Shown: positions 26,259 to 36,813, counted from the stretch's first letter. The stretch is 64,000 nt of DNA from Pseudoalteromonas sp. NBT06-2 (GCF_002276045.1 NZ_NQMR01000004.1:1-64000); one strand, 5' to 3'. A program made the numbers and translations. The notes: generated by a model not told the origin, from the sequence alone.

Positions 26259-26924
26259 TTAAAGGTCAAAACTGCGGTTGTAAGAAATAGAGATAAGTTC
26301 ATCTTCTAATGCTTGATTACCGTCTAATGTGGTTACCATAAGACTTAATCCACTGATATGCGACAATGCAATACCAAAGTCTCTGTAATTTCTAGCATCA
26401 TTTAAATCGTAAAAGCCAGCGTGTAGGCCAAAAGATAAGTTTTTTGGCAACTCAAATGTATAGTTACCTTCAAAATATGTGAGTTCCGAAAAATTATCTT
26501 CCCACTGACTATCAACTAAAGTTGAAATTCCTAAATTTAGGCCATCAAAACTCACTTTAATATAAGCTTCACTAAAATGATTATCTTTACCTCCTTGGTA
26601 ACCATAATAAATATAGCCAAAATCGACATCCGCACCTTTAATTTGAGTGCTGTAACCAGAATACATATCAAGTTCTAAATCCGTATCATCATTAAAATCA
26701 ACGTTAGAAAGCCATGTGCCGGCATAAAATCCTGATTGATGATTGTAGTCAGCACCAGCAGAAACGCCCAGTTTTTTATCCGTTTGAGTAATGCCTCGCC
26801 ATAGATAATTACTTGTAATTCCCACGTTTGTAGTAACCAAATGTTCAGGTGTTGAAAGATCAGTTGCATTTACAGTATTTAAGCAAGATCCAAGAAACGT
26901 AGAGTAAAATATAATTTTTTTCAT
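26259..26924 (-). CDS. TorF family putative porin
   Basis: 221 residues. Signal peptide ending near CLNTVNA, then the family opening VTTNVGITSNYLWRGITQTD and repeated beta strands (SGFYAGTWLSNVDF, DVDFGYIYYGY). The TIGR02001/TorF family is a small outer-membrane beta barrel of unclear substrate. Paralogous to the gene at 61402-62064. It lies 70 bp upstream of the chemoreceptor, possibly one transcript. Confidence 0.8.
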   Translation of the reverse strand: MKKIIFYSTFLGSCLNTVNATDLSTPEHLVTTNVGITSNYLWRGITQTDKKLGVSAGADYNHQSGFYAGTWLSNVDFNDDTDLELDMYSGYSTQIKGADVDFGYIYYGYQGGKDNHFSEAYIKVSFDGLNLGISTLVDSQWEDNFSELTYFEGNYTFELPKNLSFGLHAGFYDLNDARNYRDFGIALSHISGLSLMVTTLDGNQALEDELISISYNRSFDL

Positions 26925-27342
26925 GAATTTTTATAATCTATTGTATTAAATAAAGTCATACATATAACTAATTGATATATGTAAAAAACGGAATATACTC
27001 TAATTTAAAAGTATATTGGATTCAACGTTTATTACATTAATATTACAATTAAAATAAGAATTATAGGCATCTATACTTGCGATTCTACACATGTTAACTA
27101 TAAGTAACTAAAATTGATTTCAAAAAAACAGTTGCTATTTTCATGTCTAAAATAATGAACTCGTTTAGTTACAAATTAACTTTGAAAAACGTAACTATGC
27201 ATTAAAAAAAAGATTTAGAAAATATTCCAGAATGCCATTTCTTTTAATGGGCAATGTCAAAAAATATCAAGAGGACATTTATAGCTTATTAAAGTATAAT
27301 CGCGAACAATTTTATACCTGTGTCATTAGTGAGAAACATAGC
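26925..27342. other. Intergenic/leader region before the DEAD-box helicase
   Basis: No gene is supported. The stretch 27100-27210 contains inverted segments AGTAACTAAA and TTTAGTTAC, with a further GTAACTA at about 27200, that could pair in a leader RNA. Long structured leaders are common for cold-inducible helicase genes; here it is only a possibility. Confidence 0.3.
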
Positions 27343-28656
27343 ATGAATTTTAAATCTTTTAGCTTTGCACCAGAAATTTTACGTGCCATCGAAGAGTGTG
27401 GTTATCAAGAGCTATCCCCAATACAGAGACTTGCTATCCCTTTGGTACGCAAAGGTCACGATGTATTAGCAAATGCACAAACTGGTACAGGTAAAACAGC
27501 AGCTTTTGCTCTACCTATATTACAAAAAATCTTTGATACACCTAAAGAGCGTGTTACGGCTAATGCCCGTGTATTAGTATTAGCGCCAACAAGAGAGTTA
27601 GCTGAACAAATTGCAAAAAGCTTCGAGAAATATGGTCAGTTTATGGACTTAAAGGTTGCTGCTGTTTTTGGCGGAGTAGATATTAATACTCAAGCTAAAA
27701 AGTTAAAACAAGGTGTTGATGTTATTGTAGCAACGCCAGGTAGGTTATTGGATCATATTAATTCTTGTAATGTGAGTATTTCTAACGTTGAATTTTTAGT
27801 TTTAGATGAAGCCGACCGTATGTTGGATATGGGCTTTATTGCAGAAATAAATACATTAATGGAAGCCTCTAAGTCAGATCGCCAAACATTATTATTCTCA
27901 GCTACTTATCCAAATACCATGAAGAAGTTTTCTACTTCGGTACTTAAAAACCCGAAAATTGTTCAAGCCTCTAAAGATAATGCAACAGCAGATACAGTAC
28001 AGCATGTTGTATACCCAGTAGAACAACGTAAAAAGCAAGCGCTTTTATCAGAGTTAATAGGCACAAAAAATTGGCAACAGGTTTTAGTATTTGTCAACTT
28101 TAAAGAAACAGCAAATGACTTAGTGAAAGAATTAAATTTAGATGGTATTAAAGCCAGTGTTTGCCACGGTGATAAAACACAAGGAAATAGAAGACGCGCA
28201 CTTCGTGAGTTTAAAGAAGGTAAAATCCGCGTATTAATTGCAACAGAAGTGGCAGCTCGAGGTATTGACATTGAAGGCTTAGAACGTGTAATTAATATTG
28301 ATTTACCATGGTTAGCTGAAGATTATGTTCACCGTATTGGTAGAACAGGACGTGCAGGTAAATCTGGACAGGCAGTCTCTTTTGTAAGTCGTGAAGAAGA
28401 GGAAACACTTGAAGAAATTGAAACGCTAATTGGTACAAAAATTCGTCGTATTTACGTTTCTGGATACGAAGTGAGTAACCGAGATGCGCTAGTTAAACGT
28501 CTTCATAACAAACCAAATCATTTAAAACGTGGTGGTCGTACTAATAACGTAAGTTCTCAAGCTGCTGGTGAAGCTCGAATCATGAACAGAAATAAAATTT
28601 CTGGCGTTCGTAAAAGTACTAAAAAGCAAAAATTAAAATTAAAATTATCAAAATAG
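27343..28656 (+). CDS. DEAD-box RNA helicase, RhlE-like
   Basis: ATP-dependent RNA helicase. Motifs in order: Q motif (FAPEILRAIEECGYQELSPI), AQTGTGKTAAF, PTRELAEQ, TPGRLLDH, DEADRMLDMGF, SATYP, then FVNFKETA, ATEVAARGIDIEGL and HRIGRTGRAG. The C-terminal tail is short and basic (RKSTKKQKLKLKLSK). I start at 27343 (MNFKSFSFAPEIL), the family-typical position; an in-frame ATG at 27232 would add 37 non-conserved residues. Likely in ribosome assembly or RNA decay. Confidence 0.9.
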   Translation: MNFKSFSFAPEILRAIEECGYQELSPIQRLAIPLVRKGHDVLANAQTGTGKTAAFALPILQKIFDTPKERVTANARVLVLAPTRELAEQIAKSFEKYGQFMDLKVAAVFGGVDINTQAKKLKQGVDVIVATPGRLLDHINSCNVSISNVEFLVLDEADRMLDMGFIAEINTLMEASKSDRQTLLFSATYPNTMKKFSTSVLKNPKIVQASKDNATADTVQHVVYPVEQRKKQALLSELIGTKNWQQVLVFVNFKETANDLVKELNLDGIKASVCHGDKTQGNRRRALREFKEGKIRVLIATEVAARGIDIEGLERVINIDLPWLAEDYVHRIGRTGRAGKSGQAVSFVSREEEETLEEIETLIGTKIRRIYVSGYEVSNRDALVKRLHNKPNHLKRGGRTNNVSSQAAGEARIMNRNKISGVRKSTKKQKLKLKLSK

Positions 28657-28661
28657 TTACT

Positions 28662-28693
28662 AAAAAAGGAGAAACATACGCTTCTCCTTTTTT
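28662..28693. terminator. Bidirectional terminator between the helicase and nhaC genes
   Basis: AAAAAAGGAGAA/TTCTCCTTTTTT, a 12-bp stem with an 8-base loop, A-rich on one side and T-rich on the other, between two convergent genes. Confidence 0.85.
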
Positions 28694-28717
28694 GTTTAAT
28701 ATTATAATATTTTAGAC

Positions 28718-30088
28718 TTACATTAATAATCCAGCAATGATGTAAGCAATACATGTAATTAGACCACCAAATAAGGCATATGGTAATTGTGTTTTAACAT
28801 GCTCTAATAAATCACACCCTGAAGCAATAGCAGAAACAGCTGTGGTATCAGAAATTGGAGAACAATGATCACCAAAAATACCGCCACCTAAAACAGCAGC
28901 GATGATCAAAGAAGGTGGTAAACCTAAAGTTTGAATTAATGGCACAGCTAAAGGTATTAATATTGCAAACGTGCCCCAGGAGGTACCTGTTGTAAAAGCG
29001 ATTATTGCCCCTGCAATAAAGAGTACCACAGGTATTAAGAAGACAGGTAAAAATTCCCCGACAATGCCCGCAATAAAAGTGCCTGTACCTAGCTCTTTTA
29101 AACTTGCACCTAAAGCAAGAGAGAAAAGTACAATCGTTACCAGGGGCAATAATTCTGACATGCCTCCAAAACCTATTTTTACAAGCTGTTGATGTGAGAA
29201 TTTTTTAGTAAGTATCATCATAATATAAGCAACAAAACATCCAAGGCCTGTAGCCCATAATATGGACTTAGAACCACTACCAGAAGCTAAATCGCCATTT
29301 CCTGTATAAAACATAAAAGCAACCATGCCACAAATCATAGTGCCCAGCGGTAGTAACATAAAACGTGCTTTAGTCGGTTGAAATTCATGTTCATGTTTTG
29401 TATTTACTTCACTTTTAATTTCGCTATATTTCATAGGCCCAAATACCTTACCAGATACTACGGTAAACATAACGAGTGCTATCGCTATTAGTGGGTAGAA
29501 ATTATAAATTATTGTTCCCCATAAAACAGAAGCTGCAGATTCATTAAATTCATAACCGCTGAGTAGTGCTAATACATATGCTCCCCAACCATTTAATAGC
29601 ACTAAAATACAAATAGGTGCTGCCGTACTATCTATTATATAAGCTAACCTTGCTCGGCTCATGCCAAATCTATCAAATAGTCCTCTAGAAAGAATACCTG
29701 ATGTCAAAACACTTAAATTTGATTCTATAAAAATAAACATACCTGTAAAAGTTGTCATTAAACCAACTTGACGAGGTGTTTTAGCAACACCTTTTTTCAT
29801 CAGCATTTCAACGGTTGCAGTTACACCACCAGAATGCCTGATGTAAGCTAAAAGAGTGCCAACTAAGAGGCTAAAAATAAGAATTCTAGTATTACCAGGA
29901 TCACTAAAAACAGCAGTTATACGTTCAATAGAGGTGATGCCTCCCATAATTAATGTTTGATGTGGGTCTTTAAAAGCTAACAATAATTCTGATGTGAAAA
30001 TAGCCATCAATAAAGCCAAAATGACTTCTTTTTTCCACAAAACAATCGTGATAGCCACTAATGGTGGTAAAACAGTTATCCAATCCAT
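28718..30088 (-). CDS. NhaC-family Na+/H+ antiporter
   Basis: 456 residues with about eleven membrane segments. The diagnostic GGIFGDHCSPISDTTAVSAI motif is near residue 400, and TGTSWGTFAILIPLAVPL precedes it. The TGMFIFIESNLSVLTSG segment and the length also fit this family, whose members exchange sodium for protons or amino-acid-linked ions. Convergent with the helicase gene. Its leader contains a tandem TTTTTA-type repeat just upstream of the start. Confidence 0.88.
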   Translation of the reverse strand: MDWITVLPPLVAITIVLWKKEVILALLMAIFTSELLLAFKDPHQTLIMGGITSIERITAVFSDPGNTRILIFSLLVGTLLAYIRHSGGVTATVEMLMKKGVAKTPRQVGLMTTFTGMFIFIESNLSVLTSGILSRGLFDRFGMSRARLAYIIDSTAAPICILVLLNGWGAYVLALLSGYEFNESAASVLWGTIIYNFYPLIAIALVMFTVVSGKVFGPMKYSEIKSEVNTKHEHEFQPTKARFMLLPLGTMICGMVAFMFYTGNGDLASGSGSKSILWATGLGCFVAYIMMILTKKFSHQQLVKIGFGGMSELLPLVTIVLFSLALGASLKELGTGTFIAGIVGEFLPVFLIPVVLFIAGAIIAFTTGTSWGTFAILIPLAVPLIQTLGLPPSLIIAAVLGGGIFGDHCSPISDTTAVSAIASGCDLLEHVKTQLPYALFGGLITCIAYIIAGLLM

Positions 30089-30101
30089 ATAAATTCTACT
30101 T

Positions 30102-30130
30102 AATTTTTATTTTTATTTTTATTTTTATTT
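30102..30130. repeat. Hexanucleotide microsatellite in the nhaC leader
   Basis: About four and a half copies of ATTTTT (TAAAAA read in the direction of nhaC) beginning 14 bases upstream of the nhaC ATG, where ribosome binding would occur. No other good ribosome site is seen. Confidence 0.8.
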
Positions 30131-30350
30131 AAAAAGAGTACCCAATATTAAGCGCCTAATAAGCGATACGACTTAACAATTATAAAGCTTTGCAAGCTAA
30201 CGTAATTTTAAGCGTAATGCAAATAATTGAGAGTGAAATAAATTTTAATTAGATACAAAAGCATTTAAATTTTTACAGTTATAAAAGAATGTAATCTGGT
30301 AGAATGCTGTTTGCCCCTCTAATTTTTTGCATAAGGATTTTTACATAAAC

Positions 30351-31301
30351 ATGTCAGCCAGTAAACAAACAAAAAAAGACCATTTATTATTATTTTTTAA
30401 GGGTGTAGGGATGGGTGCCGCTGATGTCATTCCAGGTGTATCCGGTGGCACAATAGCCTTCATCACAGGAATATATCAAAGACTACTTAACGCTATTCAA
30501 AGTATTAATATAGACGCTACTAAAATATTATTTCAAAAAGGCAGTTTTAAAAATAATATTAAAGCACTATGGCTGCATATAGATGGTAATTTTTTGCTAG
30601 CTGTTTTTGCCGGCTTAATTACAAGTGGTGTTTCACTGGCAAAAATAATTACCTATGTGTTAACTAACCATCCTATCTATGTATGGTCATTTTTCTTTGG
30701 ATTAATAATCGCTTCATTTATTCATATCGTAAAACAAGTTGCAGTTTGGAATATAAAAACAATATCAAGCTGTCTATTAGGTGCTGCTTTAGCCTTTATT
30801 ATTACCACTTTAAGTCCATCAGAGGCTAATCCACAATGGTGGTTATATACTTTAGCAGGTTCGATTGCTATCTGTGCAATGATTTTGCCAGGAATTTCAG
30901 GCAGTTTTATTCTATTATTGTTGGGTATGTATGGCCATGTTTTAGCAGCCATTAATAATTTAGCATTTGATTTAATTTTCTTATTTGTAACTGGCTGTAT
31001 TATAGGTTTAATGGCTTTTTCTCGGATATTAACTTGGTTACTCGCCCATTACCATCAAATTACATTTGCATTATTATCAGGGTTTTTAATTGGATCATTA
31101 AATTTATTATGGCCATGGAAACAGGTACTGACTACCTATACAAATTCACATGGTATTGTTAAACCATTAACTCAAAAAAATATATTGCCAGATACCTTTT
31201 TACACATAACAGGACAAGATCCCCAACAAATAGCAGCTTTTTCACTAATGGTATTTGGCTTAGTACTCATTCTATTTATTGAAAAATTAAGTCAAAAATA
31301 A
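30351..31301 (+). CDS. DUF368 family membrane protein
   Basis: About 316 residues, eight or more hydrophobic spans. The family-defining double glycine-rich repeats are MGAADVIPGVSGGTIAFITG near the start and MILPGISGSFILLLLGMYG in the middle. DUF368 proteins have been linked to undecaprenyl-phosphate translocation (PopT/UptA group is separate but related in role); treat the function as tentative. Start placed at ATG 30351, with AAGGA upstream; a TTG at 30327 is unlikely. Confidence 0.85.
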   Translation: MSASKQTKKDHLLLFFKGVGMGAADVIPGVSGGTIAFITGIYQRLLNAIQSINIDATKILFQKGSFKNNIKALWLHIDGNFLLAVFAGLITSGVSLAKIITYVLTNHPIYVWSFFFGLIIASFIHIVKQVAVWNIKTISSCLLGAALAFIITTLSPSEANPQWWLYTLAGSIAICAMILPGISGSFILLLLGMYGHVLAAINNLAFDLIFLFVTGCIIGLMAFSRILTWLLAHYHQITFALLSGFLIGSLNLLWPWKQVLTTYTNSHGIVKPLTQKNILPDTFLHITGQDPQQIAAFSLMVFGLVLILFIEKLSQK

Positions 31302-31700
31302 CGGATGCTATTTCCGTTACGGTACTTAAAGCGCTTTAGACAAGCATTGATATTAATTGAAATGTAAAAAAATTTGCATTTCACTCTTTATTAATATATA
31401 TTCCCATTCTAGTTAGTGAACCTCCTCTATTATTTACTAACTAGTAGTAATGCCTTTTCTTGCCTTGATCCAGTAAGCCTGCATTTTAAAAAGAATAAGC
31501 TAAATTATCGTACGGCGAAAAATCTATAAAAGCTCTATAGCTTAGAACTTTTATATAGAATCCAATTTTATTGACTATAAATAAAACCAATAAACATCGA
31601 CTGCTCGTCAAAACTGTAATGAAGCTGTAACTAAAATTTGTTTTTATTAGTGTAAATTCAACTTTCACTCTTAAGACAAACAAAAAAAGTGAGTTTTATT
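31302..31700. other. Gene-poor stretch with several imperfect hairpins
   Basis: No convincing gene. Inverted repeats include TAACGGA/TCCGTTA right after the DUF368 stop, GTTAGTGAA/TTTACTAAC near 31410-31442, and CTATAAAAG/CTTTTATA near 31525-31555. A small RNA is possible but I cannot identify a family. Confidence 0.3.
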
Positions 31701-31868
31701 ATGTCTTATACATATAATGGGTCTGAGATCCAAATTGCACATCCAGTGCAGACAATCTCAATTAACAATTTACGTGTTATCTTTGCTGACAGCCAAGGTC
31801 AAAAATACACTCAGTTCGATACAAAAAGTCATGCTAGACAATTTGTAAAATGGCTACAAATGAGTTGA
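31701..31868 (+). CDS. Small hypothetical protein (55 aa)
   Basis: ATG 31701 to TGA 31868, preceded by GTGAG eight bases upstream. The sequence begins MSYTYNGSEIQIAHPVQTIS, then contains FADSQGQKYTQFDTKSHARQ and ends FVKWLQMS. Looks like a compact beta-beta-helix protein. A hairpin follows 11 bases after the stop. Family not recognised; codon pattern and flanking signals favour a real gene. Confidence 0.55.
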   Translation: MSYTYNGSEIQIAHPVQTISINNLRVIFADSQGQKYTQFDTKSHARQFVKWLQMS

Positions 31869-31879
31869 TTGATATGACT

Positions 31880-31911
31880 TTAGATGTACTTCATTTTTGA
31901 GGTACATCTAA
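31880..31911 (+). terminator. Hairpin after the 55-aa gene
   Basis: TTAGATGTACTTC/GAGGTACATCTAA, a 13-bp stem with one G-T pair, 11 bases after the stop. The following tract is only weakly T-rich, so termination is probable rather than certain. Confidence 0.5.
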
Positions 31912-32079
31912 CGTTAAATTTATCACTGCTTCTATGCAAAAATGATAAAGCCAGATAACAAACTAATTTAACCGAGAATTTAATTCCTGATTTACAAAGC
32001 TCTAACGAACTACAAAAAATAATGTTAACTAATTGTAATATTAAACTTTATATGTTGACAGATGTAAATAATTAATTAT

Positions 32080-33294
32080 ATGTTGATATTTTATATCATA
32101 AGAAAGGAATGTCTTATCTTACAATACACTAAATTTAATTTAATACTGCTTGTTTTTATATTATGTACTTTATTGGTAGGATGTAAAACAACACCTCAAA
32201 CCACTGCAAAAAATGAAATTTCTAATATTTTAGATGTAATAGATTCCAGTGTTTTTGGGGACAAGCCTCAAATAATTCCAAGCAATTCGATATTTACTCT
32301 CAGTAAAAAAGATCAGGTACAATTTTTTGAGTATTATAATGCGCAGAACCACTCAGATATACCTCCTCATAAACGTGTTTATAATTATATAGAAAATAAC
32401 CTGCATGCATTTAATTATTATGGGGAAACTTATACAGCTCAAGAAACCATTAATAATAATGCAGGTAATTGTATTTCCTTAGCCATTTTAACAACTGCTT
32501 ATGCTAAATTAGCCAATATAAAATTTGGTTATAGCGAAGTAACTACCGCCCCTGTATATTTGAAAGAATCAAACTTCCAACTTATTTCAAATCATGTTAG
32601 AACAAAACTTTATGATCCTACGTTTGTAGAGTATGACAAGATGGTTTACTTCTATAAACCAGGTATCATTGTTGATTATTTTCCAAGTAGAAATAACTGG
32701 TCAAGTGGTATCGCATCTTATAATCAATTTATCTCAATGTATTATCGAAATTTAGCCGCAAAGGCATTGCTTAAAAATCAGTTTAACAAAGCAGGATGGT
32801 TAGTAATCGAATCATTAAAATTTGCGCCACAAAGCTTAAGTGCAATTAATTTGCTCGCTGTAATATATAGAAATCTTAACCGTTATGATTTATCAGAAGA
32901 AGTATATCTGCAAGGTTTAAAATTTAGTAAAGATAATTTAAATTTATTGACCAATTACCGCCTTTTATTATTAAAGAAAAATAAGTTTCTAGAAGCAGAG
33001 CTAATTCAAGAAAAGATTGATAGTGCAAAAGATCCAAGCCCCTTCAGGTGGTTAACTTTAGCGGATGAAAATTATAATAATCAGCAATATTATCAAGCGA
33101 TAAAGTACTATAAAAAAGTGATAGAAATTGCGCCTTATTTACATCATGGCTATGCTGGTACAGCAAAAGCACTGCATAAACTGAGAAAAAATAGCGCTTC
33201 CAAAAAATTTATGGAAATTGCCTTAGAAAAAACGCATGAAGCAAAACAGGAAAAGCTATATAAAGCAAAACTAGCAATTTTACAAAAATATTAG
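32080..33294 (+). CDS. Lipoprotein with transglutaminase-like and TPR domains
   Basis: 404 residues. A hydrophobic signal ends in a lipobox LLVGC (cysteine near residue 35). The middle has a transglutaminase-like Cys-His-Asp arrangement: NNNAGNCISLAILTTAYAKL, ISNHVRTKLYDPTF. The C-terminal half has helical TPR-like repeats (AGWLVIESLKFAPQSLSAIN; QYYQAIKYYKKVIEIAPYLH). The start at 32080 has no good ribosome site; an AAGGA lies inside the frame at 32103-32107 without a standard start codon after it, so the N-terminus is uncertain. Probably an envelope protein of unknown role. Confidence 0.75.
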   Translation: MLIFYIIRKECLILQYTKFNLILLVFILCTLLVGCKTTPQTTAKNEISNILDVIDSSVFGDKPQIIPSNSIFTLSKKDQVQFFEYYNAQNHSDIPPHKRVYNYIENNLHAFNYYGETYTAQETINNNAGNCISLAILTTAYAKLANIKFGYSEVTTAPVYLKESNFQLISNHVRTKLYDPTFVEYDKMVYFYKPGIIVDYFPSRNNWSSGIASYNQFISMYYRNLAAKALLKNQFNKAGWLVIESLKFAPQSLSAINLLAVIYRNLNRYDLSEEVYLQGLKFSKDNLNLLTNYRLLLLKKNKFLEAELIQEKIDSAKDPSPFRWLTLADENYNNQQYYQAIKYYKKVIEIAPYLHHGYAGTAKALHKLRKNSASKKFMEIALEKTHEAKQEKLYKAKLAILQKY

Positions 33295-33310
33295 CGGATT
33301 AAAATAATAT

Positions 33311-33336
33311 AACGCCAGAATCTTCTGGCGTTTTAG
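33311..33336. terminator. Terminator between the TPR lipoprotein and the ast cluster
   Basis: AACGCCAG/CTGGCGTT stem with a six-base loop followed by TTTTA; symmetric enough to serve both convergent units. Confidence 0.8.
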
Positions 33337-33370
33337 GCTTGAATAAATCCAAGTTTATTTTATTGCAATG

Positions 33371-34177
33371 CTATCTAACATTTGTGCTTTCAAAGATCTT
33401 ATCTGCAGATGCAGCAACAAAACCCGTGTAGATTTCTCCATCAGGTTTATTGTAACGTAGGGCAAACTCATAGAAACAACTAGGGATCAACATTTCACAA
33501 TCGCTGAATTTAACATGAAAGTTATCAGCAAGCGTAGATGATTGCTCAAGCAAAACTTCTGGAGAACCTTTAACTAAACCACCAGTCGTATTCATTTCAA
33601 AGTTAGCATCAATTAGCTTTTGGTTTACAGCTTCAATTGTCTCAAACCCAGCTAAATAATTAATACTTACTGTAAAGTGGTTTGCACGGTAACCCCATGC
33701 AGCAGTCCAAGCGGCGTATTCACTTTCTTTTAATAACATTTTGTAAGTTTCTGAATCAATTGACCAATGCGTACCAGAATAAATAAAGTTTTCTGCTGTT
33801 ACTGATGATTCATCTACTTGATCTACAATATCATGAATGACTTTTTGTAACTCATCAGAGAATTTTTCAACTAAAAGTTCAGATATAAATACTTTTGGTT
33901 TTGTTGGATCTGTGTGCTCAAAGTGTTTTGCGTATAGATTTTTTGCTTCAAAATGATATTCACCGCACTCTGTATAGCCAACAGCTTTAAAATGTGCCGC
34001 TAATTTTTCTAAAGCCACTTTTTCAATATTAAAAGTACGAAGTGCAATATGATCATTGATCACATCATCTTGTTGAGTAGAGCCTAATAATTCATGAACT
34101 TTTTTTGCTGATGGTGTCACTGCTAAATAGTCAGCCCATAAATTTGCAAAAAGTGTGTCTACATTAGTAGTGTGCAT
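33371..34177 (-). CDS. DUF1338 family protein (2-oxoadipate dioxygenase/decarboxylase-like)
   Basis: 268 residues. Conserved candidate metal-binding residues are visible: His in NDHIALRTF, His in YRANHFTVSI and Glu in SCFYEFALRY. DUF1338 includes HglS/YdcJ, Fe-dependent enzymes converting 2-oxoadipate to 2-hydroxyglutarate in lysine breakdown. HglS-type proteins are often longer, and this short form may act on another 2-oxo acid. It is the last gene of the astC-astA-astD cluster, 99 bp after astD, which points to amino-acid catabolism. Confidence 0.8.
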   Translation of the reverse strand: MHTTNVDTLFANLWADYLAVTPSAKKVHELLGSTQQDDVINDHIALRTFNIEKVALEKLAAHFKAVGYTECGEYHFEAKNLYAKHFEHTDPTKPKVFISELLVEKFSDELQKVIHDIVDQVDESSVTAENFIYSGTHWSIDSETYKMLLKESEYAAWTAAWGYRANHFTVSINYLAGFETIEAVNQKLIDANFEMNTTGGLVKGSPEVLLEQSSTLADNFHVKFSDCEMLIPSCFYEFALRYNKPDGEIYTGFVAASADKIFESTNVR

Positions 34178-34276
34178 GTTAATTCCTAAATCTTAATCAA
34201 TAGGAAGCCAATGTCTCAGACTTCCTAATTACTTGTGATATTAATTAAATTTAAACCATTTTACTGGCATTAGATA

Positions 34277-35746
34277 TTAAACTGATAAACCAGGTGCTAA
34301 CGTTGCTGGCATTGTCACTTTTTCAGCTTCAACAGATGCAACAGGGTAGGCACAATAATCAGCAGCATAAAAAGCACTAGCCCTATGGTTACCGCTGGCA
34401 CCTATACCACCAAAAGGTGCAGCACTTGAAGCACCGGTGATAGGTTTATTCCAATTTACGATACCCGCGCGTATGCGCTTAAAGAAATGATCGTAATCAG
34501 CTTGTTCATCAGCAAGTAATCCTGCTGATAACCCAAATGAAGTATTATTACCTTCATTAATTGCAGCATCAAAATCTGTATACCTATACACTTTTAGTAA
34601 TGGACCGAAATGCTCTTCATCTGGCAAAGGTTGCGCATTGGTTACATCAATAATACCAGGAGAAACAAAGCCAGTTCCGGCTTGTAAATGCTTAAGCTCA
34701 ATTAAAGATTCACCACCAATCGCTTGTATTTCAGCTTGTGCCTTAACCATTCCTAAAGCTGCAACTTCAGAGATCATTGCGCCCATAAATGGCTGTGGTT
34801 CAGCAAAAGAATCACCCACTAATATATTTTTAGTCGCTTCAATAAGTTTTGCTAAGATAGCATCACCATTAGCACTTTGTTCAATAAACAAACGGCGTGA
34901 ACAGGTACATCGTTGACCAGAGGTTACAAAAGCTGATTGTAAAATATCATGAACGGCAGAGTTTATATCTGATACATTTTTTACGATAAGTGGGTTATTA
35001 CCGCCCATCTCTAACGCTAAAATTTTTCCTGGATTACCAGAAAATTGCTTATGCAACAAATGACCTGTATTTGAACTACCAGTGAAGAATAAGCCATCTA
35101 TATCATTATGAGAGGCAAGTGCTTTACCTGTTTCAAGCTCACCTTGAACTAAGTTTATTACACCATCAGGTAAACCAGCTTGTTGCCATAATTGCAAGGT
35201 ATATTCAGCAACCATAGGTGTTAATTCTGACGGTTTATATACAACTGTATTGCCCGCTAGTAATGCAGGTACGATATGACCATTTGGTAAATGACCAGGG
35301 AAATTATAAGGGCCAAATACTGCAACAACACCATGAGGTTTATGACGAATAAATGCTTTTGCGCCGGGCATAGGGTTCTCTGTGGTACCAGTGCGTTCTT
35401 CGTGGGCTTTAATTGATATAGCAATTTTACCAGCCATAGTGCCGACTTCAGTTTTGGTTTCCCAAATAGGTTTACCCGTTTCTTTAGCTATTACGGTTGC
35501 CATCGTTTCACTGTTATCTTTCAATAACTGAGCAAATTTATTAAAGATTTCGATTCTTACACTTAGCGCTAGATCTGACCAAGAATAAAAAGCAGTTCGC
35601 GCAGCTTTTACCGCATTATTTACTTGTTCTGCAGATGCACCTGCACCTTGCCAAATTGCTTCACCATTTGAAGGGTTAACTGATGAAAAGCTAGGTCCAG
35701 TGCCATTAATCCACTGACCATTTATAAGTTGTACTTTGAAGCTCAT
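34277..35746 (-). CDS. astD: Succinylglutamate-semialdehyde dehydrogenase AstD
   Basis: NAD-dependent oxidation of N-succinylglutamate semialdehyde, fourth step of the arginine succinyltransferase pathway. 489 residues. Aldehyde dehydrogenase motifs: [47 protein letters not shown] with the general-base Glu, and [10 protein letters not shown] with the catalytic Cys. Starts 10 bp after astA. Confidence 0.93.
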   Translation of the reverse strand: MSFKVQLINGQWINGTGPSFSSVNPSNGEAIWQGAGASAEQVNNAVKAARTAFYSWSDLALSVRIEIFNKFAQLLKDNSETMATVIAKETGKPIWETKTEVGTMAGKIAISIKAHEERTGTTENPMPGAKAFIRHKPHGVVAVFGPYNFPGHLPNGHIVPALLAGNTVVYKPSELTPMVAEYTLQLWQQAGLPDGVINLVQGELETGKALASHNDIDGLFFTGSSNTGHLLHKQFSGNPGKILALEMGGNNPLIVKNVSDINSAVHDILQSAFVTSGQRCTCSRRLFIEQSANGDAILAKLIEATKNILVGDSFAEPQPFMGAMISEVAALGMVKAQAEIQAIGGESLIELKHLQAGTGFVSPGIIDVTNAQPLPDEEHFGPLLKVYRYTDFDAAINEGNNTSFGLSAGLLADEQADYDHFFKRIRAGIVNWNKPITGASSAAPFGGIGASGNHRASAFYAADYCAYPVASVEAEKVTMPATLAPGLSV

Positions 35747-35756
35747 ATGTGCATCC

Positions 35757-36782
35757 TTAAGTTAAGTTGATAAATCTAATTGAATCGCCTTCACTTACAT
35801 TAAGTGCTTTGGCAACTTCGGATGAAATAACTGTAATACCTTTTTCTTTTATATATTTAACTTGTGGTGTGAATGTCGCTCTAAAGTCAACAATACTTGT
35901 ATTACAAATAGCAAAAACAGTTTCATTAGCAATATCATCTGAAATTATTACTTTGCTATTTATGCTCTCTTTTACTGATCTGATTTTACTCAGTTTTGAC
36001 TCTACAGTAGGTCCAGCATCAAATAAATCTACATAACCACGGTGTTCAAAACCTTCTTTTACGAGTAGACGCAATGCGGGTTTCGTTTTTTCATGAACTT
36101 GACCAATAACCGACTGTGCTTTTTTGCTGAGTAAATTGGCATAAATAGGGTGTTTGGGCATCAATTCAGAGATAAAACCTTTGCTGCCGATGCCTATTAA
36201 ATGATCTGCCTCAGGGAAGTCTATGCTAAAGAAGTGCTCTTGTAGCCATTCCCAAAAAGGAGAGTGCCCATGTTCGTCAGATACACCTCGCATTTCAGCA
36301 ATAACAGTATCAGCAAATCTCGTGGGATGTTCAGCCATAAATAAGAAGCGCACACGAGATAGAAGTCTTCCAGCCAAACCTTTTCTATATGCTTCTCTTA
36401 AAAACAATGTACAAATTTCACTGGCACCTGTGTAATCATTACACATGGTAAGTACTTCAACTGTGTTATAAACACCTAAAGCTTTAGAGTGATGAACCGA
36501 TTTACTTTTATGATAATGGTATAAAGGTACATTCATGCCAACCGCTGCTTCAATTGCTGTGGTACCAAGAATTTCACCTGTTTGTGTATTTTCTAAAACA
36601 AAGAGATAGCCTTCATCACCAGGTGATGACACTGACTTATTAAAACTAAGTTCTGCTCTTTGTATTTTATCTGATAACTGTTCATCATTAACGGGTAATG
36701 ATGTGAAACCATGGCCTGATTCAATGGCAATTTGCTTAAGTGCTGCAAAATCCGATTTTTTGATAGGTCTAATTACTTGCAT
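35757..36782 (-). CDS. astA: Arginine N-succinyltransferase AstA
   Basis: First enzyme of arginine degradation via succinylated intermediates. 341 residues, normal length. Characteristic segments: [74 protein letters not shown] and FIDAGP-like [11 protein letters not shown]. An intercistronic hairpin separates it from astC. Confidence 0.94.
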   Translation of the reverse strand: MQVIRPIKKSDFAALKQIAIESGHGFTSLPVNDEQLSDKIQRAELSFNKSVSSPGDEGYLFVLENTQTGEILGTTAIEAAVGMNVPLYHYHKSKSVHHSKALGVYNTVEVLTMCNDYTGASEICTLFLREAYRKGLAGRLLSRVRFLFMAEHPTRFADTVIAEMRGVSDEHGHSPFWEWLQEHFFSIDFPEADHLIGIGSKGFISELMPKHPIYANLLSKKAQSVIGQVHEKTKPALRLLVKEGFEHRGYVDLFDAGPTVESKLSKIRSVKESINSKVIISDDIANETVFAICNTSIVDFRATFTPQVKYIKEKGITVISSEVAKALNVSEGDSIRFINLT

Positions 36783-36813
36783 AGTAAGTTACTCATACCT
36801 TTTATAGACATCA

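Noticed and set aside
34200..34229. TAGGAAG/CTTCCTA hairpin between astD and the DUF1338 gene as a terminator
   Set aside because: Seven-base stem with a long loop and weak T tract; probably incidental.
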